From Amycolatopsis tolypomycina (lineage in GTDB: Bacteria; Actinomycetota; Actinomycetes; Mycobacteriales; Pseudonocardiaceae), in contig NZ_FNSO01000002.1 of NCBI RefSeq assembly GCF_900105945.1, positions 372,001-436,000 of the forward strand: a stretch of 64,000 nucleotides of DNA, read 5' to 3'. Positions within the stretch are counted from its first letter, which is position 1; each line of letters opens with the position of its first letter. The notes beneath the pieces are model-generated. The model was not told the origin of the DNA, ran no database searches, and saw only the letters and a program-made list of their open reading frames with translations. Shown one piece after another: positions 7,767-17,602 of this stretch. Made by a program: the position numbers and the translations under genes.

Positions 7767-8881
7767 TCGAGCTCCGGGCGGCTCTGGCGCGGTGGCGCCG
7801 GCTCGACGTCGTGGTCCGGGACCTCCCGCTCGGGCTGCTGTTCCTGGCCGGGTCGTTCGTGCCCTGGTTGCAGAGCCACGGGACGCAGGTCGGCGGCGTG
7901 CCGGAGCGCCCCTTCGACGCGCTGGCCGTCGTGGTGGTCGTCGTCGAAAGCCTCCCGCTCGCCGTGCGGCGGCGGTGGCCGGCCCTGTGCCTGACCCTGG
8001 TGGCGCTCGGGTTCGCCGTCGACCAGCTCCGCGGCTACCACTCGGTCGCCGGGACCGCGCTCGGCTTCGCGCTGGTGAGCGCCGGAGCCCACCTGGAGCG
8101 ACGCCGGGGTCTCACGGCCCTCCTGCTCTCCGCGGCGTACGCGGGCTTGGCGATCGCGCTGTCCCGCTTCGGGACGGAGCCGCCTAGCGAGTACGTCACG
8201 TTCTTCCTGCTGCTGGTGTTCGCGTGGGGCATCGGGTCGTGGCTGCGCACCACCCGTGCCGCGGAAGCGGGACGCCGCCGCCGCGTCGCCGAGGACACCC
8301 GGGCCGCCGAACGCGCCACCATCGCCCGCGAGCTCCACGACGTCGTCACCCACCACGTGACGGCGATGGTCGTGCAGGCCGAGGCCGCCCGGTACCTCAC
8401 CGCCGCGCCCGATCGGCTCGACGGGACGCTGACCGCGATCAGTGACACCGGCCGTCGGGCCATCACCGACCTGCGGCACCTGCTCGACCTGCTCAACCCC
8501 GAGCACGAGACGCCTGCCCCCGGCGGGCTCGGCTCCCTCGTGGAGCAGGCCCGCCAGGCCGGGCAGCCGGTGGAGTTCACCGAGGAAGGCGCCCCCGCGG
8601 AATCGGCGGGCAGCGCCGATCTGGTGGCCTACCGGGTCGTGCAGGAAGCACTGACGAACGCCCTCAAGCACGCCCGCGGCAGCCGCACCGAGGTCGAGGT
8701 GCACCACGGCGACCGGGACATCACCGTGGCGGTCCGGACGGCCGGATCCGAAAGCGTGTCCCCCGGCGGCAGCGGCCGCGGCCTGGCAGGACTGCGGGAG
8801 CGCGTCGGCCTGCTGGGCGGCGACTTCAGCGCGGGCCGCGACGGCGCCGGTTTCACCGTGTGCGCGCGGATTCCCACGTGA
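7763..8881 (+). CDS. NarL/DesK-type sensor histidine kinase
   Basis: The 372-residue protein has four to five N-terminal membrane segments (to about residue 165), then a HisKA_3 dimerisation domain with RATIARELHDVVTHHVTAMV; the His in LHDVV is the phosphoacceptor. A HATPase domain follows with VVQEALTNALKHA (N-box) and GRGLAGLRERV (G-box). Start and stop overlap both neighbours (GTGA), so it is co-translated with the CPBP protease and its cognate LuxR-type regulator. The stimulus is unknown. Confidence 0.92.
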   Translation: MIELRAALARWRRLDVVVRDLPLGLLFLAGSFVPWLQSHGTQVGGVPERPFDALAVVVVVVESLPLAVRRRWPALCLTLVALGFAVDQLRGYHSVAGTALGFALVSAGAHLERRRGLTALLLSAAYAGLAIALSRFGTEPPSEYVTFFLLLVFAWGIGSWLRTTRAAEAGRRRRVAEDTRAAERATIARELHDVVTHHVTAMVVQAEAARYLTAAPDRLDGTLTAISDTGRRAITDLRHLLDLLNPEHETPAPGGLGSLVEQARQAGQPVEFTEEGAPAESAGSADLVAYRVVQEALTNALKHARGSRTEVEVHHGDRDITVAVRTAGSESVSPGGSGRGLAGLRERVGLLGGDFSAGRDGAGFTVCARIPT

Positions 8882-9537
8882 GCGCACCGATCCGGGTCCT
8901 CGTCTGCGACGACCAGATGCTCATCCGCACCGGCCTGGTGACGATCATCGGCGCCCAGCCGGACTTCGAGGTGGCAGGCGAGTGCGGCGACGGGCGCACC
9001 GCGGTCGACCTGGCCGCCCGGCTGCGCCCGGACGTCGTCGTGATGGACGTGCGGATGCCGGTGCTCGACGGCATCGAGGCCACCCGCCTGCTGGCCGGGG
9101 CGGGGGTGCCGCACCCGGTCAAGGTGCTCGTGCTGACGACGTTCAACCTCGACGAGTACGTCTACGAGGCCCTGCGCGCGGGCGCGAGCGGGTTCCTGCT
9201 CAAGGACGCGCCGCCGGACCGGCTGCTGCACGGCATCCGGACCGTCGCCACGGGCGCGGCGCTGCTCGACCCGGAGGTGACGCGCAAGCTGGTCGGACGG
9301 CACGCGGCGCGGATCCGGCCGGCGCCGGACGCCGCCCCGGACGTCCCGCTGACCCCGCGCGAGCTGGAGGTCCTGCGCCTGCTCGCGGACGGCCTGTCCA
9401 ACAGCGAGATCGCGGAGCGGCTGGTGATCAGCCAGGAGACGGTCAAGACGTTCGTTTCGCGCATCCTGACCAAACTGGACCTGCGCGACCGCGTCCAGGC
9501 GGTCGTCTACGCCTACCGGCACGGGTTGGTGACGTGA
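8878..9537 (+). CDS. LuxR/NarL-type response regulator
   Basis: The 219-residue protein has an N-terminal receiver domain (IRVLVCDDQMLIRTGLV, phospho-acceptor Asp in DVVVMDVRMP, conserved Lys in FLLKDAPPDRL). Its C-terminal LuxR helix-turn-helix reads LTPRELEVLRLLADGLSNSE followed by IAERLVISQETVKTFVSRIL. The GTG start overlaps the TGA of the sensor kinase. A perfect hairpin begins inside its last codons and probably terminates the operon. Confidence 0.94.
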   Translation: MSAPIRVLVCDDQMLIRTGLVTIIGAQPDFEVAGECGDGRTAVDLAARLRPDVVVMDVRMPVLDGIEATRLLAGAGVPHPVKVLVLTTFNLDEYVYEALRAGASGFLLKDAPPDRLLHGIRTVATGAALLDPEVTRKLVGRHAARIRPAPDAAPDVPLTPRELEVLRLLADGLSNSEIAERLVISQETVKTFVSRILTKLDLRDRVQAVVYAYRHGLVT

Positions 9538-9560
9538 CCGGGAAACCCGGTCACGTCACC
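9528..9560. terminator. Bidirectional hairpin terminator
   Basis: GGTGACGTGACCGGG (9528-9542) and its exact reverse complement (9546-9560) are separated by AAA. This 15-bp perfect stem sits between the convergent response-regulator and MFS genes and includes the regulator's stop codon. Confidence 0.8.
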
Positions 9561-9565
9561 AGGGA

Positions 9566-11065
9566 CTACATGTGCACGGCGCCCGGCGCCGCTTCGCCCT
9601 TCGGGACGCCCGGGCGCAGCAGCAGGCCGCTGAGCACCGCGCCGGCCACGAAGATCACCGCGGCCCACGTGAACGCCGTCGTGTAGCTCTCGATGGCCGC
9701 CTCGGCCGCCAGCTGCGGCGTCGGGGTCTTGCCCGCGAGGTAGGCCGTGGCCGCGTTGCCGGCCAGCGTCGACAGCAGCGCCGTGCCGATCGAACCGCCG
9801 ACCTGCTGCGCGGTGTTCACCGCCGCCGACGCGACGCCCGAGTCGTGCGCCTCGACGCCGAAGGTCGCGACGCTCATCGCCGGCGCCATGGCCAGGCCGA
9901 TGCCGAGGCCCATCACCAGCAGCGGGCCGAGGACGCCGGAGACGTACGTGCTGCCGAGGTCGATGCCGCTCAGCCAGAACAGGCCGGCCGCGGCGATCGC
10001 CATCCCGGTCGGCACCAGCGGCCGCGGGCCGAACCGCGGCAGCAGCACGGCCGTCGCCGACGTGGCCGACAGCATCAGCGTCGCCACCATCGGCAGGAAG
10101 CCGACGCCGCTCTGGATCGGCGTGAACTGCAGGTTCTGCTGCACGTAGAACGTCAGGAACAGGAAGATCGCGAACATCCCGATGGCGAGCAGGAACATCG
10201 CCAGGTAGGAGCCGCCGCGGTCGCGGTCGAGCAGCACGCGCAGCGGCAGCAGCGGGTGTTCGACGCGCTGCTGCAGCCACACGAACACGCCCAGCAGCAC
10301 CACGCCGCCGGCCAGGAAACCCCAGACCGACGCCGACGACCACGAGTCCGACTCGGCGTTCGCGAAGCCGTAGACCAGCGCGAACAGACCGGCCGACGCG
10401 GTGATCGTGCCCGGCAGGTCGAGCTTCGGCCGCGGCCCCTCGTCCTTCTGGTTGCGCAGCAGGACCGAGCTGCCGGCGAACGCGACGACGGCGAAGATGA
10501 TGTTCACGAACATGCACCAGCGCCAGTCGAGGTACTCGGTGAGCACGCCGCCGAGCAGCAGCCCGACCGCCGCGCCGCCACCGCCGATGGCGCCGAACAC
10601 ACCGAACGCGCGGCCGCGTTCCTTCGGGTCGGTGAACGTCGTGGTCAGCAGCGAAAGCGTGGCGGGCGCGAGCAGCGCGCCGAACACGCCCTGTGCCGCC
10701 CGGGCGACCAGCAGCATCTCGATGTTGGTCGCGAAGCCGCCGAGCGCCGACACCGCGGCGAAGCCGGCCAGGCCGACGAGGAGGGCGTTCTTGCGGCCGA
10801 AGAGGTCCGCGAGCCGCCCGCCGAGCAGCAGCAGGCTGCCGAACGCGAGCGCGTAGGCCGTGACGACCCACTGCCGGGCGTCGTTGGAAAAGCCCAGGTC
10901 GACCTGGGCGGAGGGCAGCGCGATGTTCACGACGGTCGCGTCCAGCACGACCATCAGCTGTGCGATGCCGATCATCACCAGGATCAGCCAGCGTCTGGAG
11001 TGGTGCGGGTTCTCGGCGGCGCGCGTGTCCCCCGACGGCGCGACGGCGAGTGTGGACTCGGACAT
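9566..11065 (-). CDS. DHA2-type MFS drug exporter (14 TM)
   Basis: The 499-residue protein is the size of 14-helix DHA2 proton-driven multidrug exporters. It shows motif D1 near LDATVVNIALP (about residues 42-52) and motif A as GGRLADLFGRKNAL (about residues 82-95). Two extra helices lie in the centre. It probably sits in the cytoplasmic membrane and exports toxic compounds. It is divergent from a TetR regulator with a 118-bp gap, the usual regulator/pump arrangement. The substrate is unknown. Confidence 0.9.
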   Translation of the reverse strand: MSESTLAVAPSGDTRAAENPHHSRRWLILVMIGIAQLMVVLDATVVNIALPSAQVDLGFSNDARQWVVTAYALAFGSLLLLGGRLADLFGRKNALLVGLAGFAAVSALGGFATNIEMLLVARAAQGVFGALLAPATLSLLTTTFTDPKERGRAFGVFGAIGGGGAAVGLLLGGVLTEYLDWRWCMFVNIIFAVVAFAGSSVLLRNQKDEGPRPKLDLPGTITASAGLFALVYGFANAESDSWSSASVWGFLAGGVVLLGVFVWLQQRVEHPLLPLRVLLDRDRGGSYLAMFLLAIGMFAIFLFLTFYVQQNLQFTPIQSGVGFLPMVATLMLSATSATAVLLPRFGPRPLVPTGMAIAAAGLFWLSGIDLGSTYVSGVLGPLLVMGLGIGLAMAPAMSVATFGVEAHDSGVASAAVNTAQQVGGSIGTALLSTLAGNAATAYLAGKTPTPQLAAEAAIESYTTAFTWAAVIFVAGAVLSGLLLRPGVPKGEAAPGAVHM

Positions 11066-11183
11066 GGAGGGTCCTCACAGGAAGTGATCAGAAGACTATG
11101 TGGAGTAGGTATCTCCCCTTACTCGGCCCAAGGTACACAAGAACCGGAGATGGCGCCTCTACTTCAGCGGTTAGACTGGGGTC

Positions 11184-11849
11184 ATGGCACGGGACGCTGG
11201 TCCCGCCGCACCGGCGCGGCCGCTGCGGCGTGACGCTGAACTCAACCGCCGTCGCATCCTGGCGTCGGCCCGCGAAGTGTTCGGCCGGCGCGGGCTCGAG
11301 GCCACGCTGGACGACATCGCCCACCACGCCGGCCTCGGCGTCGGCACGGTCTACCGCCGCTTCCCCAGCAAGGAACACCTGGTCGAGGCCATGTTCGCCG
11401 AGCGGATGGAGGAACTCGGCGACCTCGCCGCGAAGTCACTGAAGGCCGAAGACGCATGGCAGGCGTTCGTCGACTTCACCTGGCAGGCGGCCGAGCTGCA
11501 CTCCGCCGACCGCGGACTGCGCGAGATCATGCTGTCCAACAAGTTCGGCCACGAGCACGTCGCCGAAGAGAAAGCCCGCATGGTGCCGTTGATCACACAG
11601 CTGATCGAGCGAGCCCAGGCGGCGGGCGGCCTGCGCCCGGACTTCGCCCCCACGGACATGGCACTGGTCCACATGATGGTGGGCTCGGTGGTGGAGTTCA
11701 CGTGCGCGGTGGACCCGGACCTCTGGCGGCGTTCGCTCGCCATGCTGCTCGACGGCCTCCGCGCCCAGCCCGGCAAGCCGTCCGAGCTGCCCCACCCACC
11801 GCTGGACGAGCAGGAGATCGAGGAAGCGATGTCCTGCTGGCGTCCCTGA
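11184..11849 (+). CDS. TetR family regulator
   Basis: The 221-residue protein has a TetR_N helix-turn-helix at about residues 16-63 (RRRILASAREVFGRRGLEAT, then LDDIAHHAGLGVGTVYRRFP). A helical C-terminal ligand-binding domain follows. It is divergent from the DHA2 exporter and probably represses it, with the drug as inducer. The 118-bp gap holds the imperfect dyad AGTAGG(N6)CCTTACT at about 11106-11125 as a possible operator. Confidence 0.92.
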   Translation: MARDAGPAAPARPLRRDAELNRRRILASAREVFGRRGLEATLDDIAHHAGLGVGTVYRRFPSKEHLVEAMFAERMEELGDLAAKSLKAEDAWQAFVDFTWQAAELHSADRGLREIMLSNKFGHEHVAEEKARMVPLITQLIERAQAAGGLRPDFAPTDMALVHMMVGSVVEFTCAVDPDLWRRSLAMLLDGLRAQPGKPSELPHPPLDEQEIEEAMSCWRP

Positions 11850-11904
11850 CGCACAGCCGAGCGCCGGTGATCGCCTCGGGATCACCGGCGCTTCGAAAAA
11901 CGCG

Positions 11905-12099
11905 TTACTCGGAGGGGATCACCGCCCACAGCACGATGTAGGCCACGAACTGCGGCCCGGGCAGCAGGCAGGACAGCACGGCCAGCAGCCGCACGGTGCC
12001 GGGCTTCATGCCGTACCGCTGGGCCAGGCCCGCGCAGACGCCGCCGATCATGCGGCCGTGGCGCGGGCGGGACAGCCGTCGAGTGACCGGTGCGCTCAT
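11905..12099 (-). CDS. PspC domain protein
   Basis: The 64-residue protein is almost entirely a PspC domain: a basic N-terminus, then MIGGVCAGLAQRYGMKPGTV and a hydrophobic helix ending AYIVLWAVIPSE. PspC proteins are small membrane proteins linked to envelope stress. The ATG at 12097-12099 has a GAGGAAAGGGA region upstream. It is a stand-alone gene, convergent with the TetR gene. Confidence 0.88.
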   Translation of the reverse strand: MSAPVTRRLSRPRHGRMIGGVCAGLAQRYGMKPGTVRLLAVLSCLLPGPQFVAYIVLWAVIPSE

Positions 12100-12352
12100 C
12101 GTCGTTTCCCTTTCCTCGAAGTTCCGATACCTCCACTTCACCACCGGAGTACCCGTTTCCGCATCGCCCGCGCGATGGACCGACCCCTTAGGGGGCGGCA
12201 AAGGCGAAAATCGTTCAAGTGACCGGGGAACCGCGGGAAAACCCGGCCGGAATCCGATGACCTGCGCGTTGTGCCCGCGGCCGGGGAAAAATAGTGAGAG
12301 ATGTCCCCGTCAGGGCTGGTTTTTCGGCCCGATGTGGTGATACTTGCACCCC

Positions 12353-13258
12353 GTGAACCCGCGTCCGAAAAGCTTGGCCGTCGCGATGCTCTGCGCCCTG
12401 CTGACCGCCGGCTGCGCCACCACCCAGGCCGCCCCCGAGCGGGATTCCGGACCCACGCCGCTGACCGCCGTCGACGCGCTCGGCGACTTCGGCAGCATCG
12501 ACTACTGCAGCCTGCTGGACGTGCCCAAGGTGGCACCCGGCGCGGTCGCCGTCCCGACGTTCGAAAGCTGCCGGGCCGAAGCCGGGCCGCGGACGATCCT
12601 CGTCGGGCCGCTCGCCTTCGACTCCGACCCGAACATCAAGCCCTACGACTACGCCGGCCCGGTGCCCGACGGCGTCGCGGTCCAGCAGTCGATGTTCAAC
12701 GACCGCAGCGCGTGCACCCGCGCGATCACCTTCGCCGACGGCACCCGGCTCGACCTGTCGGTCACCGACGGCGGCGGCGACCAGGACGCCCGCTGCACCG
12801 TCGCGGACGCCGCCGTCGGCTCGGCGCTGACCGCGATCACCGCGCGCAAGGTCGGCAGGCTGACGTTCCCGGACGGCTCGTGGGGCCGGGTCGCCCCGTG
12901 CGTCCCGCTCGACAACCACGACCTCGACGCCGCGGCCGGCGCAGGCAGCCAGCCGACGGCGGGCCTGTCCGGGCACAGCTGCATCCGCGGCAAGGTCAGC
13001 TTCAAGCTGACCGTGGAAACGGTGGAGCCGGCCGGCCCGGTCGAGACGCTCGGCGGGCGCGAGGCGCGCGTCCGGGTCGCCGGCGCGTTCTGCCTGGTCG
13101 ACGCCACCCAGCCGGCACCCGGCCTGCCCGGCCGCCGCGAACTGGCGGAGATCAGCGTGGTCGAGACGGCCGGCACGGCGGGCGACGGCACCTGCACGCT
13201 CGCCCGCGGGGCGGCCAACGCGATCCTCCCCCGCCTCCCCACGCCCGGAAAGCCGTGA
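12353..13258 (+). CDS. Secreted lipoprotein of unknown function
   Basis: The 301-residue protein starts MNPRPKSLAVAMLCALLTAG followed by the lipobox Cys, so it should be exported and lipid-anchored at about Cys-20. The mature part contains an early DYCSLLD segment and several cysteines, somewhat like actinobacterial DUF3558 lipoproteins, but the match is weak. An in-frame TTG lies 9 bp upstream of the GTG chosen here. A strong hairpin overlaps the stop codon. The 253-bp gap before it (12100-12352) shows no clear element. Confidence 0.7.
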   Translation: MNPRPKSLAVAMLCALLTAGCATTQAAPERDSGPTPLTAVDALGDFGSIDYCSLLDVPKVAPGAVAVPTFESCRAEAGPRTILVGPLAFDSDPNIKPYDYAGPVPDGVAVQQSMFNDRSACTRAITFADGTRLDLSVTDGGGDQDARCTVADAAVGSALTAITARKVGRLTFPDGSWGRVAPCVPLDNHDLDAAAGAGSQPTAGLSGHSCIRGKVSFKLTVETVEPAGPVETLGGREARVRVAGAFCLVDATQPAPGLPGRRELAEISVVETAGTAGDGTCTLARGAANAILPRLPTPGKP

Positions 13259-13290
13259 AGGCCACCCCGGTCGCCCGGGATGGCCTTCAC
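13255..13290. terminator. Hairpin terminator between lipoprotein and sugC
   Basis: GTGAAGGCCA (13255-13264) pairs with TGGCCTTCAC (13281-13290), and the inner bases CCCCGG/CCCGGG extend the stem. It lies between convergent genes. The sequence style is shared with other intergenic palindromes in this window. Confidence 0.75.
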
Positions 13291-13301
13291 GAACCCGCGG
13301 C

Positions 13302-14477
13302 TCAGTCCTCGTAGGTGAGGTTCTTGCCGTTGGCGGGGTCGAACAGCTTGATCTTGTCCGCGTCGAACCAGACTTCGAGGTCGGCGTTCTCCGCCGCCGA
13401 CGACTCCGCCGACAGCCGCGCCACGATCTGGGACTCCGCGCCCGGGACGTCCGAGGACCCGCTGTCCGCGGCGAGCTCGGCCAGCTCCTGGGCCGTGGCG
13501 GCCTCGCCCTCCACCGTGAAGTGGGCGAACTTCTCCGAACCCATCGACTCGAGCACGTCGATGTGCGCGGTGAACGTCCCCCCGCCGCTCTTGTCCGCGA
13601 CCAGCGCCGCGTCCTCGAAGTGCTCCGGCCGGATGCCGACGATGACGTCGCGGGGCGCGTTCGCCCGCTCCACCAGCTGCCGGACGCGGTCGGTCAGCGG
13701 CGTCGTGCCCAGTGCGCTGCGCAGCTCGTTGTTCTCCAGCGTCGCCGGGACGAAGTTCATCGACGGCGAGCCGATGAACCCGGCCACGAACAGGTTCGCC
13801 GGGTTGTCGTAGAGGAACTGCGGCGAGCCGATCTGCTGGACGTACCCGGCCCGCAGCACCACGACCCGGTCGCCCAGCGTCATGGCCTCGGTCTGGTCGT
13901 GCGTCACGTACAGCGTGGTCGTGCCGAGCTGCTTCTGGATCTTCGACACCGACGTCCGCATCTGGCCGCGCAGCTTGGCGTCCAGGTTGGACAGCGGCTC
14001 GTCCATCAGGAACGCCTTCGGGCTGCGGACGATCGCCCGGCCCATCGCGACGCGCTGGCGCTGGCCACCGGAGAGGTTGGCCGGCTTGCGATCCAGGTGC
14101 GCGGTCAGGTCGAGGATCTTCGCGGCCTCCTCCACCTTCGCCCGCACGGTCTTGTCGTCGACCTTGGCCAGCCGCAGCGGGAAGGCCATGTTCTCCCGGA
14201 CGCTCATGTGCGGGTAGAGCGCGTAGGACTGGAACACCATGGCGATGTCCCGGTCCTTCGGGGCCTTCTCGTTGACGCGCTTGCCGTCGATGCGCAGCTC
14301 CCCGGAGGAGATGTCCTCCAGGCCGGCCACCATGTTCAGCGTCGTCGACTTCCCGCAGCCGGACGGGCCGACCAGGATGATGAACTCGCCGTCGGCGATG
14401 GTGATGTCCACTTCGGACACGGCGAGGGCACCGTCGGGGTACTTCTTCGACACCTTGTCGAGCACGATCTCTGCCAT
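13302..14477 (-). CDS. sugC: Trehalose ABC transporter ATP-binding protein SugC
   Basis: The 391-residue ATPase belongs to the MalK/UgpC-type importers: Walker A GPSGCGKST (about residues 37-45), Q-loop VFQSYALYPHM, signature LSGGQRQR (about 135-142), Walker B AFLMDEP, and a C-terminal OB-fold regulatory domain beyond about residue 240. It is the last gene of a lpqY-sugA-sugB-sugC operon and lies 4 bp after sugB. It should energise uptake of trehalose by SugAB. The order equals that of M. tuberculosis Rv1235-Rv1238. Confidence 0.93.
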   Translation of the reverse strand: MAEIVLDKVSKKYPDGALAVSEVDITIADGEFIILVGPSGCGKSTTLNMVAGLEDISSGELRIDGKRVNEKAPKDRDIAMVFQSYALYPHMSVRENMAFPLRLAKVDDKTVRAKVEEAAKILDLTAHLDRKPANLSGGQRQRVAMGRAIVRSPKAFLMDEPLSNLDAKLRGQMRTSVSKIQKQLGTTTLYVTHDQTEAMTLGDRVVVLRAGYVQQIGSPQFLYDNPANLFVAGFIGSPSMNFVPATLENNELRSALGTTPLTDRVRQLVERANAPRDVIVGIRPEHFEDAALVADKSGGGTFTAHIDVLESMGSEKFAHFTVEGEAATAQELAELAADSGSSDVPGAESQIVARLSAESSAAENADLEVWFDADKIKLFDPANGKNLTYED

Positions 14478-14481
14478 AGCG

Positions 14482-15321
14482 CTACCCCTTCACCGCACCG
14501 GAGGTCAGCCCCGCCACGATGCGACGCTGGAAGAACAACACGAACACAATGATCGGGATGGTGATCACGACCGCGGCCGCGCTCACCTGCCCGGTCGGGT
14601 CCTCGAACTGCGACGACCCGGTGAAGAACGACAGCGCCGCCGGCACCGTGCGCGACGCCGTGGTCGACGTCAGCGAGATGGCGAACAGGAAGTCGTTCCA
14701 GCAGAAGATGAACACCAGGATCGCCGTGGTGAACACGCCCGGCGCGGCCAGCGGCGCGATCACCTTCCGGAACGCCTGGGCCGGCGTCGCGCCGTCCATC
14801 TTCGCCGCCTTCTCCAGCTCCCACGGGATCTCCCGGAAGAACGCCGACAGCGTGTAGATCGACAGCGGCAGCGCGAACGTGATGTAGGGCAGGATCAGCC
14901 CCGGCCACGTGTCGAACAGCGCCAGGTTCCGCTCGATGTTGAACAGCGGCGTCACCAGCGACACCTGCGGGAACATCGCGATCAGCAGCGAGAGCCCGAC
15001 CAGCAGCTGCTTGCCGGGGAAGTCCAGCCGCGCGATCGCGTACGCGGCCATCGTGCCCAGCACCACCGCGATCACGGTCGAGATGATCGCGATGCCGATG
15101 GAGTTCACCAGCGCCAGCAGGAACTCCGACGTCTGGAAGATGTCCGCGTAGTTCTGCCAGGTCCACGACCGCGGGATGAAGTTCCCGTCGGTCAGCGTGT
15201 CCTTGGTCTTGAACGACAGCGACACCACCCAGAGCACCGGCACCAGCGCGAACACCAGCACGAGGATGTCGACCAGGCCCCACCTGACCTTGCGGCCCGT
15301 CGTGACGGTTCCCATCACCAT
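14482..15321 (-). CDS. sugB: Trehalose ABC transporter permease SugB
   Basis: The 279-residue inner-membrane permease has six predicted helices and the EAA loop typical of carbohydrate CUT1 permeases ([20 protein letters not shown], then IAPLAAPG). It forms a heterodimer with SugA and is driven by SugC. Its ATG overlaps the sugA TGA by one base; a second in-frame ATG two codons later is also possible. Confidence 0.92.
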   Translation of the reverse strand: MVMGTVTTGRKVRWGLVDILVLVFALVPVLWVVSLSFKTKDTLTDGNFIPRSWTWQNYADIFQTSEFLLALVNSIGIAIISTVIAVVLGTMAAYAIARLDFPGKQLLVGLSLLIAMFPQVSLVTPLFNIERNLALFDTWPGLILPYITFALPLSIYTLSAFFREIPWELEKAAKMDGATPAQAFRKVIAPLAAPGVFTTAILVFIFCWNDFLFAISLTSTTASRTVPAALSFFTGSSQFEDPTGQVSAAAVVITIPIIVFVLFFQRRIVAGLTSGAVKG

Positions 15322-16283
15322 CAGCGCTTACCCCCGTTGTCCGAGCCCGGCGCCGCGGTGCCGAACACCTTGATGAAGATGAACGCGATGATCGCCACCG
15401 TGATGAAGATCAGCACCGCCATCGTCGACCCGATCCCCAGGTTGAGGCCCTTGACCAGGTTGTTGTAGGTCTGCATGGACACCGAACCGGTGTCCTGCGC
15501 GCCGCCGGTGAGGACGTAGATGTTGTCGAAGATGCGGAACGCGTCCAGCGTGCGGAACAGCAGCGCCACCAGGATCGCCGGCTTCATCACCGGCAGCATC
15601 ACCTTCGTGAACCGCTGCCACGCGCTCGCGCCGTCCATCGCCGCGGCCTTGAGGAGGTCGTCCGGCACCAGCGCCAGGCCTGCCATCAGCAGCAGCGCCA
15701 TGAACGGCGTGGTCTTCCACACCTCGGCGCCGATGATGATGAACATCGACGGCCACTGCTCGGTCAGCGGGGCCGCGCCGTCGGCGAGGAAGTTCGCCAG
15801 GTAGCCGGTCTTCGGCGTCCAGGCGTAGTACCACGAGAACGCCGCGACGACGGTGACGATGCCGTACGGGATCAGCGCGACCGTGCGGACCAGGCCGCGG
15901 CCGACCAGCGTCCGGTGCATCACCAGCGCCAGCGCCATGCCGAGGACGAACTCGATCGCCACCGACACCACGGTGAGGAACATCGTGGTCCCGAACGCGG
16001 TCCACCAGTACGAATTGGACAGCACGGCCGCGTAGTTGTCGAACCCGACGAACTCCTGCTGCGCCGGGAACCGCAGGTCGTACCGCTGCAGCGACAGCCA
16101 GATCGAGTAGACGATCGGGTAGCCGGTGACCGCGACCATGACGAGGAACGCGGGCGCGCACAGCCAGAGCCCGAGTCGTCTCTCGGCCTTCTTCCCTTCG
16201 GAAAGCGCCGGCTTGCCCTTTTTGGCCGGTGCCGCCTGTTCGGCGGCGGTCGCCCCGGCCGGGGTCGAGTCCTGGACGGTCAC
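15321..16283 (-). CDS. sugA: Trehalose ABC transporter permease SugA
   Basis: The 320-residue permease strongly resembles mycobacterial SugA, with [40 protein letters not shown] and [20 protein letters not shown] as near-identical blocks recalled from Rv1236. It has six helices and the EAA loop [19 protein letters not shown]. The GTG start overlaps the lpqY TGA (GTGA). It pairs with SugB in the membrane to import trehalose. Confidence 0.94.
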   Translation of the reverse strand: MTVQDSTPAGATAAEQAAPAKKGKPALSEGKKAERRLGLWLCAPAFLVMVAVTGYPIVYSIWLSLQRYDLRFPAQQEFVGFDNYAAVLSNSYWWTAFGTTMFLTVVSVAIEFVLGMALALVMHRTLVGRGLVRTVALIPYGIVTVVAAFSWYYAWTPKTGYLANFLADGAAPLTEQWPSMFIIIGAEVWKTTPFMALLLMAGLALVPDDLLKAAAMDGASAWQRFTKVMLPVMKPAILVALLFRTLDAFRIFDNIYVLTGGAQDTGSVSMQTYNNLVKGLNLGIGSTMAVLIFITVAIIAFIFIKVFGTAAPGSDNGGKR

Positions 16284-17602
16284 GGGATCACTCCCTTCGA
16301 CTGGAGCGCGTCACCGAGCTGTTCGCGCAGCTGGGCCGCGGTCGCCTGCGGATCGATTTCGGCCGGCGGCGAAAGGATCTTCGACATCACCGTCGACATG
16401 TTCTGGTAGGCCGGGGTCAGCGGCCGCACCGCGGCGTCCTTCAGCGCGTCCAGGATGGAGTCGCGCATCGGGTACTTGATCGCCATGTTCGGGTTGTCGT
16501 CGCCCGCCGGCTTCGCCGGGTCGAGCGGCGTGTCGTTGTGGTACACCGATTCGATGGTCGGCGGCACGCCGTCGTTGATCGCCGAGAACTTCTGGTTCTC
16601 CGCGCTCCGCAGGCACAGCGCCGCCTCGTACGCCTCCGGCTTGTGCGCCGACAACGAGCTGACCGCGAGGTCGTAGCCGCCGATCGTGGTCTTGGCAGGC
16701 GTGCCCGGTTTCGCCTCGGGGTACACCGCCCACTTCATGTGCGAGACGTCCTGCGGCTTGTCCTTGGCGTAGGAGGCGTAGACGAACGGCCAGTTCAGCT
16801 CGAACGCGGCGTCACCGCGCTGGAACGTCTGCCGGACGTCGTCCTCCTTCGAGTTGGTCAGCGACGGGTCGGTGATCCCCGACGACGTGATCTCCTTCAG
16901 CAGCGCGAGCGCCTGGACCGCGCCGTCGTCCATCACCACGGACTTGCCGTCCTCGGACAGGATGTGCCCGCCCATCGACTCCACCAGCGTGTTGTAGAAG
17001 ACGACGAGGCCTTCGTACTGCGCGCCGGTGAACACGATGCTGTAGGGCTTGCCCTGCGCCTTCAGCTCCTTCGACTCGGCGATCATGTCCTGCCACGTCT
17101 TCGGCGGCGTCGGCGTGATCCGGTCGTCGTACCAGAGCAGCTGGACGTTCGTGTTCTTCGGAGCGGCGTAGAGCTTCCCGTTGTAGGTCGCCGTTTCCAG
17201 CGGTCCCTCCAGGACACCTTGCGACGCCGCGGTCTTGTTCTCGCCCGTCCACTCGTCGATCCACCCGGCTTCGGCGAACTCCGAAACCCAGGTGACGTCG
17301 AGCCCGAGGACGTCCATCGCGGTGTCGCCCGCGGCCAGCCGCCGCGCCATCTGCAGGCGCTGGTCGTCCGAACCGCGCTGCAGTTTGTTGTAGACGATTT
17401 CGTAGCGCCCGTTCGCCGCCTTGGTGCAGTTGTCGACGACTTTCTGGAAGCTGTCCTCGGGCGCGTAGTAGACGTTGATCTTCAGTCCGCCGCCCGAGCC
17501 GCAACCGGCCAGCATGCCGGTCACCAATGCCCCTGCCCCCAGCAGGACGGCGGTGCGGCCGGGCGAACGTCCTCGTTTGCCCGAGCCGATCCTCTTCCCC
17601 AT
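16280..17602 (-). CDS. lpqY: Trehalose-binding lipoprotein LpqY
   Basis: The 440-residue extracellular solute-binding protein has a basic N-terminus and a lipobox ending LAGCG (Cys at about residue 34), so it is lipid-anchored. Blocks resembling M. tuberculosis LpqY are QRLQMARRLAAGD, DVTWVSEFAEAGW, LYAAPKNTNVQLLWY, NWPFVYAS, TTIGGYDLAV and EIDPQATAAQL. In mycobacteria LpqY-SugABC recycles trehalose released from trehalose mycolates. In an organism without mycolates it more likely scavenges free trehalose. It is the first gene of the operon, with a 245-bp upstream gap containing a dyad. Confidence 0.93.
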   Translation of the reverse strand: MGKRIGSGKRGRSPGRTAVLLGAGALVTGMLAGCGSGGGLKINVYYAPEDSFQKVVDNCTKAANGRYEIVYNKLQRGSDDQRLQMARRLAAGDTAMDVLGLDVTWVSEFAEAGWIDEWTGENKTAASQGVLEGPLETATYNGKLYAAPKNTNVQLLWYDDRITPTPPKTWQDMIAESKELKAQGKPYSIVFTGAQYEGLVVFYNTLVESMGGHILSEDGKSVVMDDGAVQALALLKEITSSGITDPSLTNSKEDDVRQTFQRGDAAFELNWPFVYASYAKDKPQDVSHMKWAVYPEAKPGTPAKTTIGGYDLAVSSLSAHKPEAYEAALCLRSAENQKFSAINDGVPPTIESVYHNDTPLDPAKPAGDDNPNMAIKYPMRDSILDALKDAAVRPLTPAYQNMSTVMSKILSPPAEIDPQATAAQLREQLGDALQSKGVIP

